Of a stretch of 64,000 bases of DNA, positions 40,045 through 48,885 are shown one piece after another. The notes below the pieces were generated by a model, which was given only the letters and a program-made list of their open reading frames with translations, was not told the origin of the DNA and ran no database searches. Positions within the stretch are counted from its first letter, which is position 1. Each line of letters begins with the position of its first letter. The stretch covers positions 3,852,501 to 3,916,500 of the forward strand of contig NZ_AP024745.1 in assembly GCF_019704555.1 (NCBI RefSeq). Direction: 5' to 3'. Source of the DNA: Actinoplanes sp. L3-i22. GTDB taxonomy: Bacteria; Actinomycetota; Actinomycetes; Mycobacteriales; Micromonosporaceae. Made by a program: the position numbers and the translations under genes.

Positions 40045-42762
40045 GTGATCGGTCGTGAACGGGAACTCGCCGCACTGCTGGAGCTGTTGTCCGAGGCCCG
40101 GGCCGGCCGGGCCGCCGCCGTGGTGCTGCGCGGCGAGGCCGGCATCGGCAAGTCCACCCTGCTCGCCGCGCTGGAGCGGGCCGCCGCCGACACCGGCTTC
40201 CAGGCGCTGACCTGCGCCGGCGTGCAGAGCGAGGCGTCGATCGGGATGGCCGGCCTGCACCAGCTGCTGCACGGCGCGTTCGACCGGGTCACCGCCCTGC
40301 CCCCGCAGCAGCGCGACGCCCTGCGCAGCGCGTTCGGGATCGGCCCGGACGTGTCGCCGGACCGGCTGGTGCTGTCGGTGGCGGTGCTGAGCCTGCTGGA
40401 GGACCTGGCCGGGGACCGGCCGCTGCTGCTGGTGCTGGAGGACGTGCAGTGGCTCGACGAGCCGAGCCTCGGCATGATCGCGTTCGTCGCCCGCCGGCTG
40501 CGGGACGTGCCGGTCCTGATCGTCGCCACCTGTCGCGCCGAGCCGCCCGGCCCGCTCGGCACGCTGCGCCTGCCGGAGATGGTGCTGGACCGGCTGCCGG
40601 ACGCGGCCGCGGCCCAGGTGCTCGGCGCGGCGAACCCGGCGCTCGGTTCGCGGGCCCGGGCGCTGGTGCTCGACGAGGCCGAGGGCAATCCGCTGGCCCT
40701 GATCGAGCTGGCCCGGGGCCTGGCCGGGCGCGACCCGGCCGAGGTGAGCGGGGTGCATCCCCGGCTGCCGCTGTCCGCGCGGCTCGAGCGGGTCTTCGCC
40801 GGGCAGGTCGCCGCCCTGCCCGGGCCGGCCCAGGACGTGCTGCTGATCGCCGCGGCGATCACCGGCTCGCGGCTGGACGAGCTGGCCGCGGTGGCCGAGC
40901 GGCTGGGCCTCGGCCTGGCCGACCTGGCGCCCGCCGAGGAGGCCGGCCTGGTCCGGGCGGACGAGGCCGAGCTGCGGTTCCGGCACCCGCTGGTCCGCTC
41001 GGCGGTGTACGAGGCGGCCGCCCGGGACCGGCGGGTCGCCGTCCACGAGGCCGTCGCCGACGTGCTCACCGCCGGTGGGGACCAGCCCGGCGCCGCCTGG
41101 CATCGCGCCGCCGCCACCACCGGGGCCGACGAGGCGGTCGCCGCGGATCTCGAGCAAGCGGCCGCGACCCTGACCACCCGGGGCGACACCGGCGCCGCGG
41201 CCCGCTCCTGGGCGCGCGCCGCCGACCTGTCGGCCACCGACGCGGACCGGGCCCGCCGGTTCGCCCACGCCGCCGAGACCGGCCGGATGGCGGGGCTCAA
41301 CGCGGCCGCGGCTCGGCTGGCCGCCGCCGCGATCCAGACCTCGGACGACCCGGTCGTGCTGGCCCGGGCGGCCCTCGCCGAGGAGGTCATCGGCATGATC
41401 ACCGGGGTGGTCAACCGCGATCCGCTGCAGGTGGGCTCGATCGCCCGGCGGGCCGCGGCGGGCGCGACCGCCGAGCGGCCCGAGGGTGCGTACCTGGCGC
41501 TGGCCCTGCTGTTCAGCACCGCGATGTACTGCGCCGCCTACGGCGTCGGGCCGGACGTGCGCCGGCGGATCGTCGAGGACGTGCGGGCGGTGGCCGGCCC
41601 GGTGGCGAGCCAGATCTCGATCGGCGCTCTCGCCCTGCTCGACCCGGTGGCGTACGGCGAGGCCGCCCTGACGCACCTGCGCGAGATCCCCGCGACGTCC
41701 AGCCCGACCCTGGTGCTGAGCCTGGCCCTGGCCGCCGAGCCGGCCCACGACTGGGTGCTCGCCGCCCGGCACATCGCCACCGGCCGGGAGCGGGCCCGGG
41801 AGATGCGCGCGGTCGGTGACCTGACCACCGGCGGCGTCCTGCTCGGCCGGGCGCTCGCCGTGCAGGGCCGGCTCACCGAGGCGCTGGCCGCCGCCGAGGA
41901 GGGCAACCGCCTCGCCGCCGACCTCGGTGAGCACTTCCTGAACGCGCTGGGCGAGTCGATCGTCGCGAACGTCCACGCGTGGCGCGGCGAGACCGAGGAG
42001 CTCGCGGCGGCGCTGGCCCGCAGCCGGGCGCTGGGCACCCCGATCCGGGTGGACATGACCGTGTGGCAGCGCTGGAGCCAGGGTCTGGCCGAGCTCGGCG
42101 CGGGCCGGCACTGGCACGCGTACATCGAGCTGACCGCGGCCTGCGAGATCCCGAACCTGGGGCTGCTGGCGATCGCCGATCTGGCCGAGGCGGCCTGCCG
42201 GGCCGGCTACGCGCGGCCGTTCGCCGAACGTCTCGCGGAGGCCCGGGAGCAGACCGCCTCGTTCTCCAGCCCGCTGCTGCGGTCGTTGCTGCTGCGCGCG
42301 GAGGGGCTGCTGGCCGAGGACGACGGCGAGCCGTGCTTCCGCGACGCGCTCGCGGTCCCGGGGGCGGCCGACTATCCGCTGCAGATCGCCCGGACCCGGC
42401 TGGTCTACGGCGAGTGGCTGCGCCGGCAGCGCCGGATCAACGAGGCCCGGGCCGAGCTGGCCGCCGCGGCCGACGCGTTCCGGGCGGCCGGCGCCCGGCC
42501 GTGGCTGGCCCGGGCCGACGCCGAGGCGCGCGCCGCCGGGGTGGCCGTGCCGGAGACCGCGGACCTGCCCCGCGGCGCCGCGCTGACCGCGCAGGAGCTG
42601 CAGATCGCCCGGCTCGCCGCCGAGGGCCGGACCAACAAGGAGATCGCCGACCACCTGTTCCTGTCGCACCGCACGGTCGGCGCCCATCTGTACCGGGTCT
42701 ACCCGAAGCTCGGCATCAGCGGCCGCGGCGCGCTGCGCGAGGCGATCGCCGGGCTCGGCTGA
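40045..42762 (+). CDS. LAL-type LuxR transcriptional regulator (tandem copy)
   Basis: 905 residues, GTG start. Walker A is GEAGIGKS at 30-37, and Walker B LLLVLEDVQWLD shares the Glu variant with its neighbour. TPR-like helices cover about 300-835. The LuxR HTH is LTAQELQIARLAAEGRTNKE, then IADHLFLSHRTVGAHLYRVY. The two proteins share long stretches such as CAGVQ, GLHQLLH and RTRLVYGEWLRRQRR, which marks a tandem duplication followed by divergence. A hydrolase follows 73 bp downstream on the same strand and may be under its control. Confidence 0.88.
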   Translation: MIGRERELAALLELLSEARAGRAAAVVLRGEAGIGKSTLLAALERAAADTGFQALTCAGVQSEASIGMAGLHQLLHGAFDRVTALPPQQRDALRSAFGIGPDVSPDRLVLSVAVLSLLEDLAGDRPLLLVLEDVQWLDEPSLGMIAFVARRLRDVPVLIVATCRAEPPGPLGTLRLPEMVLDRLPDAAAAQVLGAANPALGSRARALVLDEAEGNPLALIELARGLAGRDPAEVSGVHPRLPLSARLERVFAGQVAALPGPAQDVLLIAAAITGSRLDELAAVAERLGLGLADLAPAEEAGLVRADEAELRFRHPLVRSAVYEAAARDRRVAVHEAVADVLTAGGDQPGAAWHRAAATTGADEAVAADLEQAAATLTTRGDTGAAARSWARAADLSATDADRARRFAHAAETGRMAGLNAAAARLAAAAIQTSDDPVVLARAALAEEVIGMITGVVNRDPLQVGSIARRAAAGATAERPEGAYLALALLFSTAMYCAAYGVGPDVRRRIVEDVRAVAGPVASQISIGALALLDPVAYGEAALTHLREIPATSSPTLVLSLALAAEPAHDWVLAARHIATGRERAREMRAVGDLTTGGVLLGRALAVQGRLTEALAAAEEGNRLAADLGEHFLNALGESIVANVHAWRGETEELAAALARSRALGTPIRVDMTVWQRWSQGLAELGAGRHWHAYIELTAACEIPNLGLLAIADLAEAACRAGYARPFAERLAEAREQTASFSSPLLRSLLLRAEGLLAEDDGEPCFRDALAVPGAADYPLQIARTRLVYGEWLRRQRRINEARAELAAAADAFRAAGARPWLARADAEARAAGVAVPETADLPRGAALTAQELQIARLAAEGRTNKEIADHLFLSHRTVGAHLYRVYPKLGISGRGALREAIAGLG

Positions 42763-42835
42763 CGCCCACTGTTTCTCCACAAACGGCCCCCTACGGTCGC
42801 CGCCAGGCGAGGTCCGCCGAACGGGAGGAGCAGAC

Positions 42836-43552
42836 ATGTCGGGGATCGGGAACGAGCCGGTCGTGGTGCTGGTGCACGGGGCGTTCGCGGAGTCGGCCAG
42901 CTGGGACGGGGTGCTCGAGCGGCTGGCCGAGCAGGGGGTGACCGCGGTGGCGGCGGCCAACCCGCTGCGGAGCCTGGAGCGCGACGCCGCGTACGTCCGG
43001 GACGTGGTCGCGTCGCTCGAACGGCCGGTGGTGCTGGCCGGGCACTCCTACGGGGGTCAGGTCATCACGCAGGCGGCGGGGCGGAATCCGTACGTCAAAG
43101 GCCTGGTCTTCGTCTCTGCCTTTGCCCCGGACACCGGGGAGAGCGCCCTGGAGCTCTCCGGGAGGTTCCCCGGCAGCACCCTCGGGGACGCGGTGACCGC
43201 GCGGCCGCTGACCGAGGGCGGGGTCGAGCTGTCGATCGACGTGGCCAGGTTCCCGGAGCAGTTCGCCGCGGACGTCGACCCCGAGGTGGCGGCGCTGATG
43301 GCCGCGACGCAGCGGCCGGTGGCCGAGCGGGCGCTGGCCGCCGGCCTGGTCGGCGAGCCGGCCTGGCGGACGCTGCCCAGCTGGTTCGTCTGGGGCGACG
43401 CGGACCGCAACATCCCGGCGGCGGCGCTGCGGTTCATGGCCGAGCGCGCTCAGGGCCGGGAGCTGCGCGAGATCGCCGGTGCCGGGCACGCCCTGACCGT
43501 CTCGCAGCCGGGCGCGGTCGCCGAGACGATCCTCAAGGCGGTCGCCGGCTGA
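42836..43552 (+). CDS. Alpha/beta-hydrolase
   Basis: 238 residues with GGGAGGAG upstream. The oxyanion motif is LVHGAFAESASWDGV near 13-27, the nucleophile elbow GHSYGGQVI near 68-76, an acid in VWGDADRNIP near 182-191, and the histidine in GAGHALTVS near 214-222. This is the common actinomycete esterase group next to LuxR or SARP regulators. No signal peptide. Substrate unknown. Confidence 0.85.
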   Translation: MSGIGNEPVVVLVHGAFAESASWDGVLERLAEQGVTAVAAANPLRSLERDAAYVRDVVASLERPVVLAGHSYGGQVITQAAGRNPYVKGLVFVSAFAPDTGESALELSGRFPGSTLGDAVTARPLTEGGVELSIDVARFPEQFAADVDPEVAALMAATQRPVAERALAAGLVGEPAWRTLPSWFVWGDADRNIPAAALRFMAERAQGRELREIAGAGHALTVSQPGAVAETILKAVAG

Positions 43553-43781
43553 CCCCTGCGCCGGGGTGCGGGCGGGTCCGGAGCGGCCGGCGTGTCGATC
43601 CGGGCCGCCCCGGCGTCTTCGGCCACTATCTTTGCGGTGCAGCGTGTTGCGGGTGAGGCCACCCGTGTCACGCTTCGTTCGTGTGGTTCCCGGGCGGGCC
43701 GAGCGGCGGTCCGCTACTGTGCGCGCCGGGACTGCCGATTGACGGTGGAGGGGCCACCGGACGCACCGAGGAGAGAAGATC

Positions 43782-44495
43782 GTGACCACCGAGCATCCCC
43801 AGCGGGGAACCCTCGGCGCAGGTGACCGGCAGGTCGCGCGACTGCACCCGTTGATCTTCACCGCCCCGGAACCGGAAATGCCGCATCACCTGCGGTCCGA
43901 GCTGAACACGTTCCTGATGGTGTACCGGTTCGGCCTGGCCGAGATCGGCACGAAGATCAACATCCTGGCCGAGGAGCTCGCGCACCGCGGTCGCGGCAAC
44001 CCGATCGAGCACGTCAGCCCGCGCCTGAAGACCCTGGGCAGCATCGCCGCCAAGGCGCGCCGGATCGACTGCCCGCTGACCATCGACGACCTGCGGTCCC
44101 GGGTCCGCGACATCGCCGGCATCCGGATCGTCTGCGGCTTCGTGCCGGACGTCTACACGGTCGCCCGGATGCTGACCCAGCAGCCGGACATCCACCTGGT
44201 CACGACGAAGGACTACATCGCCGAGCCGAAGGCGAACGGCTACCGCAGCCTGCACCTGATCGTGGAGATCCCGGTGTTCCTCTCCGACCAGGTCGTCGCG
44301 GTCCCGGTGGAGGTCCAGCTGCGCACGGTCGCGATGGACTTCTGGGCGAGCCTGGAACACAAGATCTACTACAAGCACGACGCCGACGTGCCGCCCGCGC
44401 TGCGCGCCGAGCTGGCCGCCGCGGCCGAGGACGCGGCCCGCCTGGACCAGCGGATGGAGCGCCTGCACCAGGAGATCCACGGCCCCCGGCACTGA
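43782..44495 (+). CDS. Small alarmone synthetase ((p)ppGpp synthetase, RelQ/RelP-type)
   Basis: 237 residues, GTG start after GAGGAGA. The RelA/SpoT synthetase domain is complete without a hydrolase domain: SRVRDIAGIRIVCGF near 106-120, TTKDYIAEPKANGYRSLHLIVE near 143-164, and VPVEVQLRTVAMDFWASLEHKIYYKH near 174-199. These carry the usual ATP/GTP-binding and catalytic residues. It would make pppGpp/ppGpp or a shorter analogue in stress. The gene end abuts the convergent PemK-like gene. Some SAS proteins are toxins with a linked antitoxin; none is seen here. Confidence 0.87.
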   Translation: MTTEHPQRGTLGAGDRQVARLHPLIFTAPEPEMPHHLRSELNTFLMVYRFGLAEIGTKINILAEELAHRGRGNPIEHVSPRLKTLGSIAAKARRIDCPLTIDDLRSRVRDIAGIRIVCGFVPDVYTVARMLTQQPDIHLVTTKDYIAEPKANGYRSLHLIVEIPVFLSDQVVAVPVEVQLRTVAMDFWASLEHKIYYKHDADVPPALRAELAAAAEDAARLDQRMERLHQEIHGPRH

Positions 44496-44966
44496 TCACT
44501 TCCAGTTGTAGTTCCGTTTCAGGATCGCCGCGACCCGGGCGAAGCGCATCGGGTCCAGGATCGCGCCCTCGCGGCGGATGCCGGTCTCCTCGACCTCCAG
44601 GACCCGGTCCAGCCGCAGCCAGCTGGGCCGCTTGTCGCGGTCCCACTCGCCGGGGCCGAGCGCCAGCCAGTGCCGCCGGCCGTTGCGCTCGTCCTGGCTG
44701 GAGAGCATCAGGCCGAGCAGGGTGCGCCCGTCCCGCCCGACGACCAGGACCGGGCGGTCCTTGCCCTTGCTCGCGTCCTCCTCGTACTCCACCCAGGTCC
44801 AGACGATCTCGCCCGGGTCGGCGTCGCCGTCCAGGTTCGGCGCGTAGACCAGGTGCCGGCCGCGCTCGCGGGTGGGCACCAGCCGCTTGTCGGTCGGGAC
44901 CGGACCGGTCCGCCGGCCGCTGACCCGCCGCAACGTGCCCGAGATGCCCGTGAGGATTCTGCCCAT
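44496..44966 (-). CDS. PemK/MazF-fold protein without a linked antitoxin
   Basis: 156 residues from ATG 44966, chosen because TACGGT lies at -12 to -7, as in leaderless actinomycete transcripts; ATG 44987 is the alternative. The PemK-like barrel is visible as DPGEIVWTWVEYEED near 51-65, DRPVLVVGRDGRTLLGLMLSS near 71-91 and ILDPMRFARVAAILK near 138-152. The preceding basic stretch (RRVSGRRTGPVPTDKRLVP) is typical of the actinobacterial branch. An mRNA-interferase activity is possible but this branch may not be toxic. It is convergent with the alarmone synthetase gene, with no gap. Confidence 0.75.
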   Translation of the reverse strand: MGRILTGISGTLRRVSGRRTGPVPTDKRLVPTRERGRHLVYAPNLDGDADPGEIVWTWVEYEEDASKGKDRPVLVVGRDGRTLLGLMLSSQDERNGRRHWLALGPGEWDRDKRPSWLRLDRVLEVEETGIRREGAILDPMRFARVAAILKRNYNWK

Positions 44967-45043
44967 CGCGGCACCGTACCGGATCATGCGGCGGCGTCGT
45001 AAGGTGTGCGGGAACGACCACTATGGACTGTTCGGGAGGGCTC

Positions 45044-45883
45044 GTGTCCGATTCGAGGCTGGACACCAGCCGGCCGCATCCGGCCCGGCGCTACGACTAC
45101 TGGCTGGGCGGCAAGGACAACTTCGAGGCCGACCGGGAGTCCGCGCGCCAGATCGAGGAGCGGATGCCGCTGGTCCGCCTCACCGTGCACGAGAACCGCT
45201 GGTTCCTGCACCGCGCCGTGCGCTTCCTGGCCCGGCAGGGTATCCGGCAGTTCCTGGACATCGGCACCGGCATCCCGACCTCGCCGAACACCCACGAGAT
45301 CGCCCAGGAGATCGACCCCACCAGCCGGATCGTCTACGCCGACAACGATCCGCTGGTGCTCGCCCACGCCCGCGCGCTGCTGGCCGGCGACCCGCGCGGC
45401 AGGACCGCCTACCTCGACGCCGACCTGCGCGACCCGGCCCGGATCCTCGGCGACGCGGACCTGCGGCAGACCCTGGACCTGACCCGGCCGGTCGCGCTGA
45501 TGCTGATCGCGATCCTGCACTTCATCCGGGACGCGGAGGACCCGCGCGGCATCCTCGACACGCTGATCGACGCGCTGCCCGACGGCAGCTACGTGGTCGC
45601 CACACACGTCACCCTCGAATACATGACCCCGGAGGAGTACAAGGCGGTCCGCGCGGTCGCCGAGGCGCAGTCGCAGTCGCGCAGCGGGGTGGAGCTGGCC
45701 GAGCTCTTCGCCCGCCCCGACCTGACGCCGGTCGGCCCGGGCGTGCAGTCGGTCTCGCAGTGGTGGGCCGAGGACGCCCCCGGCCCGCGCCCGCGCGTCG
45801 AGGACGTCGCCTGCAACGGCCTGATCGCCCGGGTGACCAGGGTTAATCGGTCAGCGCGGCGGGCAGCTCGGCGCGAGTGGTGA
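45044..45883 (+). CDS. SAM-dependent methyltransferase, SAV2177/DUF574 type
   Basis: 279 residues from GTG 45044, which has GGGAGGG just before it; ATG 45023 in frame is possible. TAAGGT at 45000-45005 is a likely -10. The family start is DTSRPHPARRYDYWLGGKDNFEAD. The SAM-binding motif is FLDIGTGIPTSPNTHEIAQ near 72-90, followed by RIVYADNDPLVLAHA near 98-112 and VALMLIAILHFI near 150-161. These proteins are numerous in actinomycetes and their substrates are unknown. Its last 41 bases overlap the end of the convergent LAL-like gene, so the tail RRAARREW is probably a read-on. Confidence 0.82.
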   Translation: MSDSRLDTSRPHPARRYDYWLGGKDNFEADRESARQIEERMPLVRLTVHENRWFLHRAVRFLARQGIRQFLDIGTGIPTSPNTHEIAQEIDPTSRIVYADNDPLVLAHARALLAGDPRGRTAYLDADLRDPARILGDADLRQTLDLTRPVALMLIAILHFIRDAEDPRGILDTLIDALPDGSYVVATHVTLEYMTPEEYKAVRAVAEAQSQSRSGVELAELFARPDLTPVGPGVQSVSQWWAEDAPGPRPRVEDVACNGLIARVTRVNRSARRAARREW

Positions 45884-47891
45884 CGCCCAGCTTCGGGAAG
45901 ATCCGGTAGAGGTGGCTGCTGACCGTGCGCGGCGACAGGAACAGGCGCTGGGCGATCTCCTTGTTGGTCAGCCCCCGCGCGGCCAGCTCGGCGATCCGGG
46001 TCTCCTGCGCGGTCAGCGCCTCCCGGTCCGGCCGGCCGACGGACTCGCCGGTGGCGCGCAGCTCCAGGCGGGCGCGGGCGGCCCAGGCGGTGGCGCCGTG
46101 CGCGTCGAACAGGCTGGCGGCGGCCCGCAGGTACGGGCGGGCCTCGGCGCTCCGGCGGTCGCGGCGCAGGCTCACGCCGTACGCGAGATCCGCCCGCGCC
46201 TTGTCGAAGGGATGCGCCGGCAGCACCTCGGCGACCTGCTCGGGCGAGTGCCCGGCCGGCGACCGGTGCAGCCGCAGCAGCACCCGGGCGGCGAACAGGC
46301 CCCGGACCAGCGCCGGTGAGCCGCTGCCGGCCTCCGCGTCCAGCTCGGTGAGCAGCGGCTCGAGCTCGGCGGTCCGGCCGGAGAGCACGGCGGCCTCGGC
46401 GAGCGAGCCGAGCGCCCAGAAGCGGACCGTCGGGTGGCAGGCGATGTCGCCGCGGTCGAACATCCGCCCCAGATGATCGAACGCGGCCACCGCGTCGCCG
46501 ACCGCGAGCGCGGCCGTGCCCCGCACGAGCTGACCGAGGCAGATCAGGTGCGCGCCGTTCGGCAGCAGCTCCCGGACCGAGGCGTCGGCGATCGCCTCGG
46601 CCGCCGCCCGGTCGCCCCGCAGGGCCGCGGCCATGCCCCGGGCCAGCCGCGCGAGGATCGCCCACCACGGCTGCGCGGTCTGCCCGGCGAGCGTGATCGC
46701 CTCGTCCGCGGCGCGCTCGATCGCGTGCGCGTCGGCCCGGAAGACGCCGATCCACGCGTCGGTGACCAGCGCCTCGGTGAGCCGGCCGAGTCGCTGCTGG
46801 GCGCGGCACCGGGCGATCCCGGCGGCGATCAGGGTCCGGGCCGGGGCCACCGCGCCGGCCGCGAGCGCGGCCCAGGCCAGCATGATCTGCTCGGGCGCGT
46901 CGACGTACGCGGTGGACAGGAACCGCGCCAGCCCGGCCCGCAGCTCCGCGCCGTGCTCGACCGGGCCGGCCAGCGCGGGCAGGGCGGCGGCCCGGGCGGC
47001 CGGCAGCCCGGGGCGGCGCGCCGACCCGGCGATCGCCGCGCGGACGGCCGGCGTCAGCGGCACGAAGAAGAGCTGCAGGACCACCTCGCCGGCGAGGTCG
47101 AACGCCGCGTCGGCGACCCGCGCGAAGGCGAGCAGCCGGGTGCCGGTGACCTCGAGGTCCGCCCCGGCGCCACTGTCGTGCCAGGTCAGCCACAGCTGCT
47201 CGGGCTCGCCGAGCCGGCCGCGATCGACCAGGTCGAGCATCTCCCGGACGACCTCGGCCGCCCCGGCGTCCCGTGCGCACACCGCCGCCTGGAAGTACCG
47301 GTACGCCCGCCGCTGCGGGTCCGCGGAGAGCCGCCCGGCCCGCCCCCACGCGACGGCCGCGTCCCGGGTCGCCCCACGCCGCCACGCCTGCCGCGCCACC
47401 GCCTCGCACCGCTCGGCGCCGGTCTCGTCCGGCCCGAGCACGCGCAGGCCGGAGCCGTCGAGCCGGCGCCTGGCCGGGGCGTCGTCCGGCATGCCGAGCA
47501 GCAGGGACGCGTCGCCGAGCCGCCGCCCGGCGATCGTCAGGACCTGCCAGGTCTCCTCGTCGAGCCACTGCGCCTGGCCGGCGACCAGCAGCGTGCCCGG
47601 TTCGAGCCGGTCCAGCATCGCCAGCGCGACCCGGTAGGCCCGCCGGTCCGGGTGGTCACCGGCCAGGACCTGGTCGATCAGGCGGTCCGCGGCGGCCGGC
47701 ACCAGCGGGCGGAGCAGCCGCTCCAGCCCGGCGTAGGCGAGGCCGGCCTCCGCCTCGACGCCGGTCACCCGCAGCACCGGGCGCCCGAGCCGGGTGGCCT
47801 CGGCGGCCGCGTCGTCCAGCACGGCCCCGGCGTCGTCCCCGACGATCACCAGTGCCGGGCCGGGCTCGTCGAGCGGGTGCGCGCGTGTCAC
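45843..47891 (-). CDS. LAL-like LuxR regulator with lost Walker motifs
   Basis: 682 residues from GTG 47891; the frame is open to 48014, but that would overlap the divergent gene's start. The N-terminal part keeps family traces (RPVLRVTGVEAEAGLAYAGLERLLRPL) but there is no GxxGxGKS. The Walker B place reads LLVAGQAQWLDEE, without the aspartates. The ATPase domain is also shortened by about 200 residues. The TPR-like region and the LuxR HTH (LTAQETRIAELAARGLTNKE, IAQRLFLSPRTVSSHLYRIF) are intact. It is a likely ATP-independent regulator and is divergent from an oxidoreductase gene. Confidence 0.82.
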   Translation of the reverse strand: MTRAHPLDEPGPALVIVGDDAGAVLDDAAAEATRLGRPVLRVTGVEAEAGLAYAGLERLLRPLVPAAADRLIDQVLAGDHPDRRAYRVALAMLDRLEPGTLLVAGQAQWLDEETWQVLTIAGRRLGDASLLLGMPDDAPARRRLDGSGLRVLGPDETGAERCEAVARQAWRRGATRDAAVAWGRAGRLSADPQRRAYRYFQAAVCARDAGAAEVVREMLDLVDRGRLGEPEQLWLTWHDSGAGADLEVTGTRLLAFARVADAAFDLAGEVVLQLFFVPLTPAVRAAIAGSARRPGLPAARAAALPALAGPVEHGAELRAGLARFLSTAYVDAPEQIMLAWAALAAGAVAPARTLIAAGIARCRAQQRLGRLTEALVTDAWIGVFRADAHAIERAADEAITLAGQTAQPWWAILARLARGMAAALRGDRAAAEAIADASVRELLPNGAHLICLGQLVRGTAALAVGDAVAAFDHLGRMFDRGDIACHPTVRFWALGSLAEAAVLSGRTAELEPLLTELDAEAGSGSPALVRGLFAARVLLRLHRSPAGHSPEQVAEVLPAHPFDKARADLAYGVSLRRDRRSAEARPYLRAAASLFDAHGATAWAARARLELRATGESVGRPDREALTAQETRIAELAARGLTNKEIAQRLFLSPRTVSSHLYRIFPKLGVTTRAELPAALTD

Positions 47892-48012
47892 CCGCCGAAA
47901 GGTACCTAAATCCGGCTCCCGGCGGGCCGCGAGATCCGTCACGTGACTGCGGAATGACCCAAACGGCCGCCGGGCGCCCGGCCCCCCTTCAAGATCGACA
48001 TAGGGTCGGGGC

Positions 48013-48879
48013 ATGACCAGGGCGATTCTTCTCGACGGCTATGGACCTCCGGACGTGCTGCGGCTCGGTGAGATCGAGGTGGGCGCGCCGGACGCCGGGC
48101 AGATCCGGGTCGCCGTGCGTGCCGCCGGGGTCGGCCCGACCGACCTGGCCATCCGGTCCGGCAAGCTCGGGGCGCGATTCCCCGGCAGCGTGCTCGGATT
48201 CGAGGCCGCGGGCGTGGTGGAGAGCGTCGGGCTCGGGGTGGATGACGTCGCGGCCGGGGACGAGGTGGCGGTCCTGCTGCCGGAGCTGGGCGGCTATGCG
48301 GAACTGGTGGTCGCCGACCACTGGACGCTCAAGCCGCCGGCCGTCTCGTGGGCCGAGGCCGCCGCGCTGCCCGCCTCCGGGGAGGCCGCGGTCCGGGTGC
48401 TCGACCAGCTCGCGGTGGTGGCGGGGGAGACGATGCTGCTGCTGGGCGCGGCCGGCTCGGTCGGGCTGATCGCGACCCAGCTCGCGGTGGCCCGCGGCAT
48501 CACGGTGGTGGCGGCGGTCCGGCCGGACGACTTCGCGCTGGTCGAGGGGCTCGGCGCGACGCCGGTGGACTATCACGCGGTGGCGGCCGGGCCCGTCGAC
48601 GCGGTGTTCGACGCGTCCGGCCGCGCCGATCTGCCCGCGATGATCGAGCTGGCCGGTGGGCCGGAGCGGGTGATCACGCTGTCCGACCACCGGGCCGCGG
48701 CGCTCGGGGTGGTGCTGTCCGAGATCGAGCCGTCGCGGGTGCGGGCGGCGCTGGCGACGGTGTTCGGGGCCGGGCTCACCCCGCAGGCGCGGACCGTGGT
48801 GCCGCTGGCCGAGGCCGGGTCGGCACACGCGCGGCTGGAGAGTGGCTCCGTCCGTACCAAATTCGTTCTTGAGGTCTGA
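48013..48879 (+). CDS. Zinc-free MDR/quinone-oxidoreductase-like NADP oxidoreductase
   Basis: 288 residues, ATG. The GroES-like domain shows VRAAGVGPTDLAIRSGKLG near 35-53 and LGFEAAGVVESVG near 61-73. The cofactor domain shows MLLLGAAGSVGLIATQLA near 142-159 and VRPDDFALVEGLGA. The catalytic zinc cysteine is absent, as in quinone reductases. It is shorter than usual (about 320), missing part of the C-terminal region. It is divergent from the Walker-less LAL regulator across 121 bp, so it may be that regulator's target. Confidence 0.85.
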   Translation: MTRAILLDGYGPPDVLRLGEIEVGAPDAGQIRVAVRAAGVGPTDLAIRSGKLGARFPGSVLGFEAAGVVESVGLGVDDVAAGDEVAVLLPELGGYAELVVADHWTLKPPAVSWAEAAALPASGEAAVRVLDQLAVVAGETMLLLGAAGSVGLIATQLAVARGITVVAAVRPDDFALVEGLGATPVDYHAVAAGPVDAVFDASGRADLPAMIELAGGPERVITLSDHRAAALGVVLSEIEPSRVRAALATVFGAGLTPQARTVVPLAEAGSAHARLESGSVRTKFVLEV

Positions 48880-48885
48880 GGGTCT

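Noticed and set aside
42763..42835. Terminator between the tandem LAL gene and the hydrolase
   Set aside because: No inverted repeat with adequate stem was seen, so the hydrolase may be on the same transcript.
35884..42960. A 2358-residue open frame on the minus strand and a 1526-residue one on the plus strand (33771-38351)
   Set aside because: Both lie antisense to or out of frame with well-supported LAL and SARP genes, and their translations are Arg/Gly/Pro-rich without motifs. They are GC-skew artefacts.
45023..45043. ATG 45023 as the methyltransferase start
   Set aside because: GTG 45044 has the ribosome site and matches where family members begin. The upstream ATG adds seven unconserved residues.
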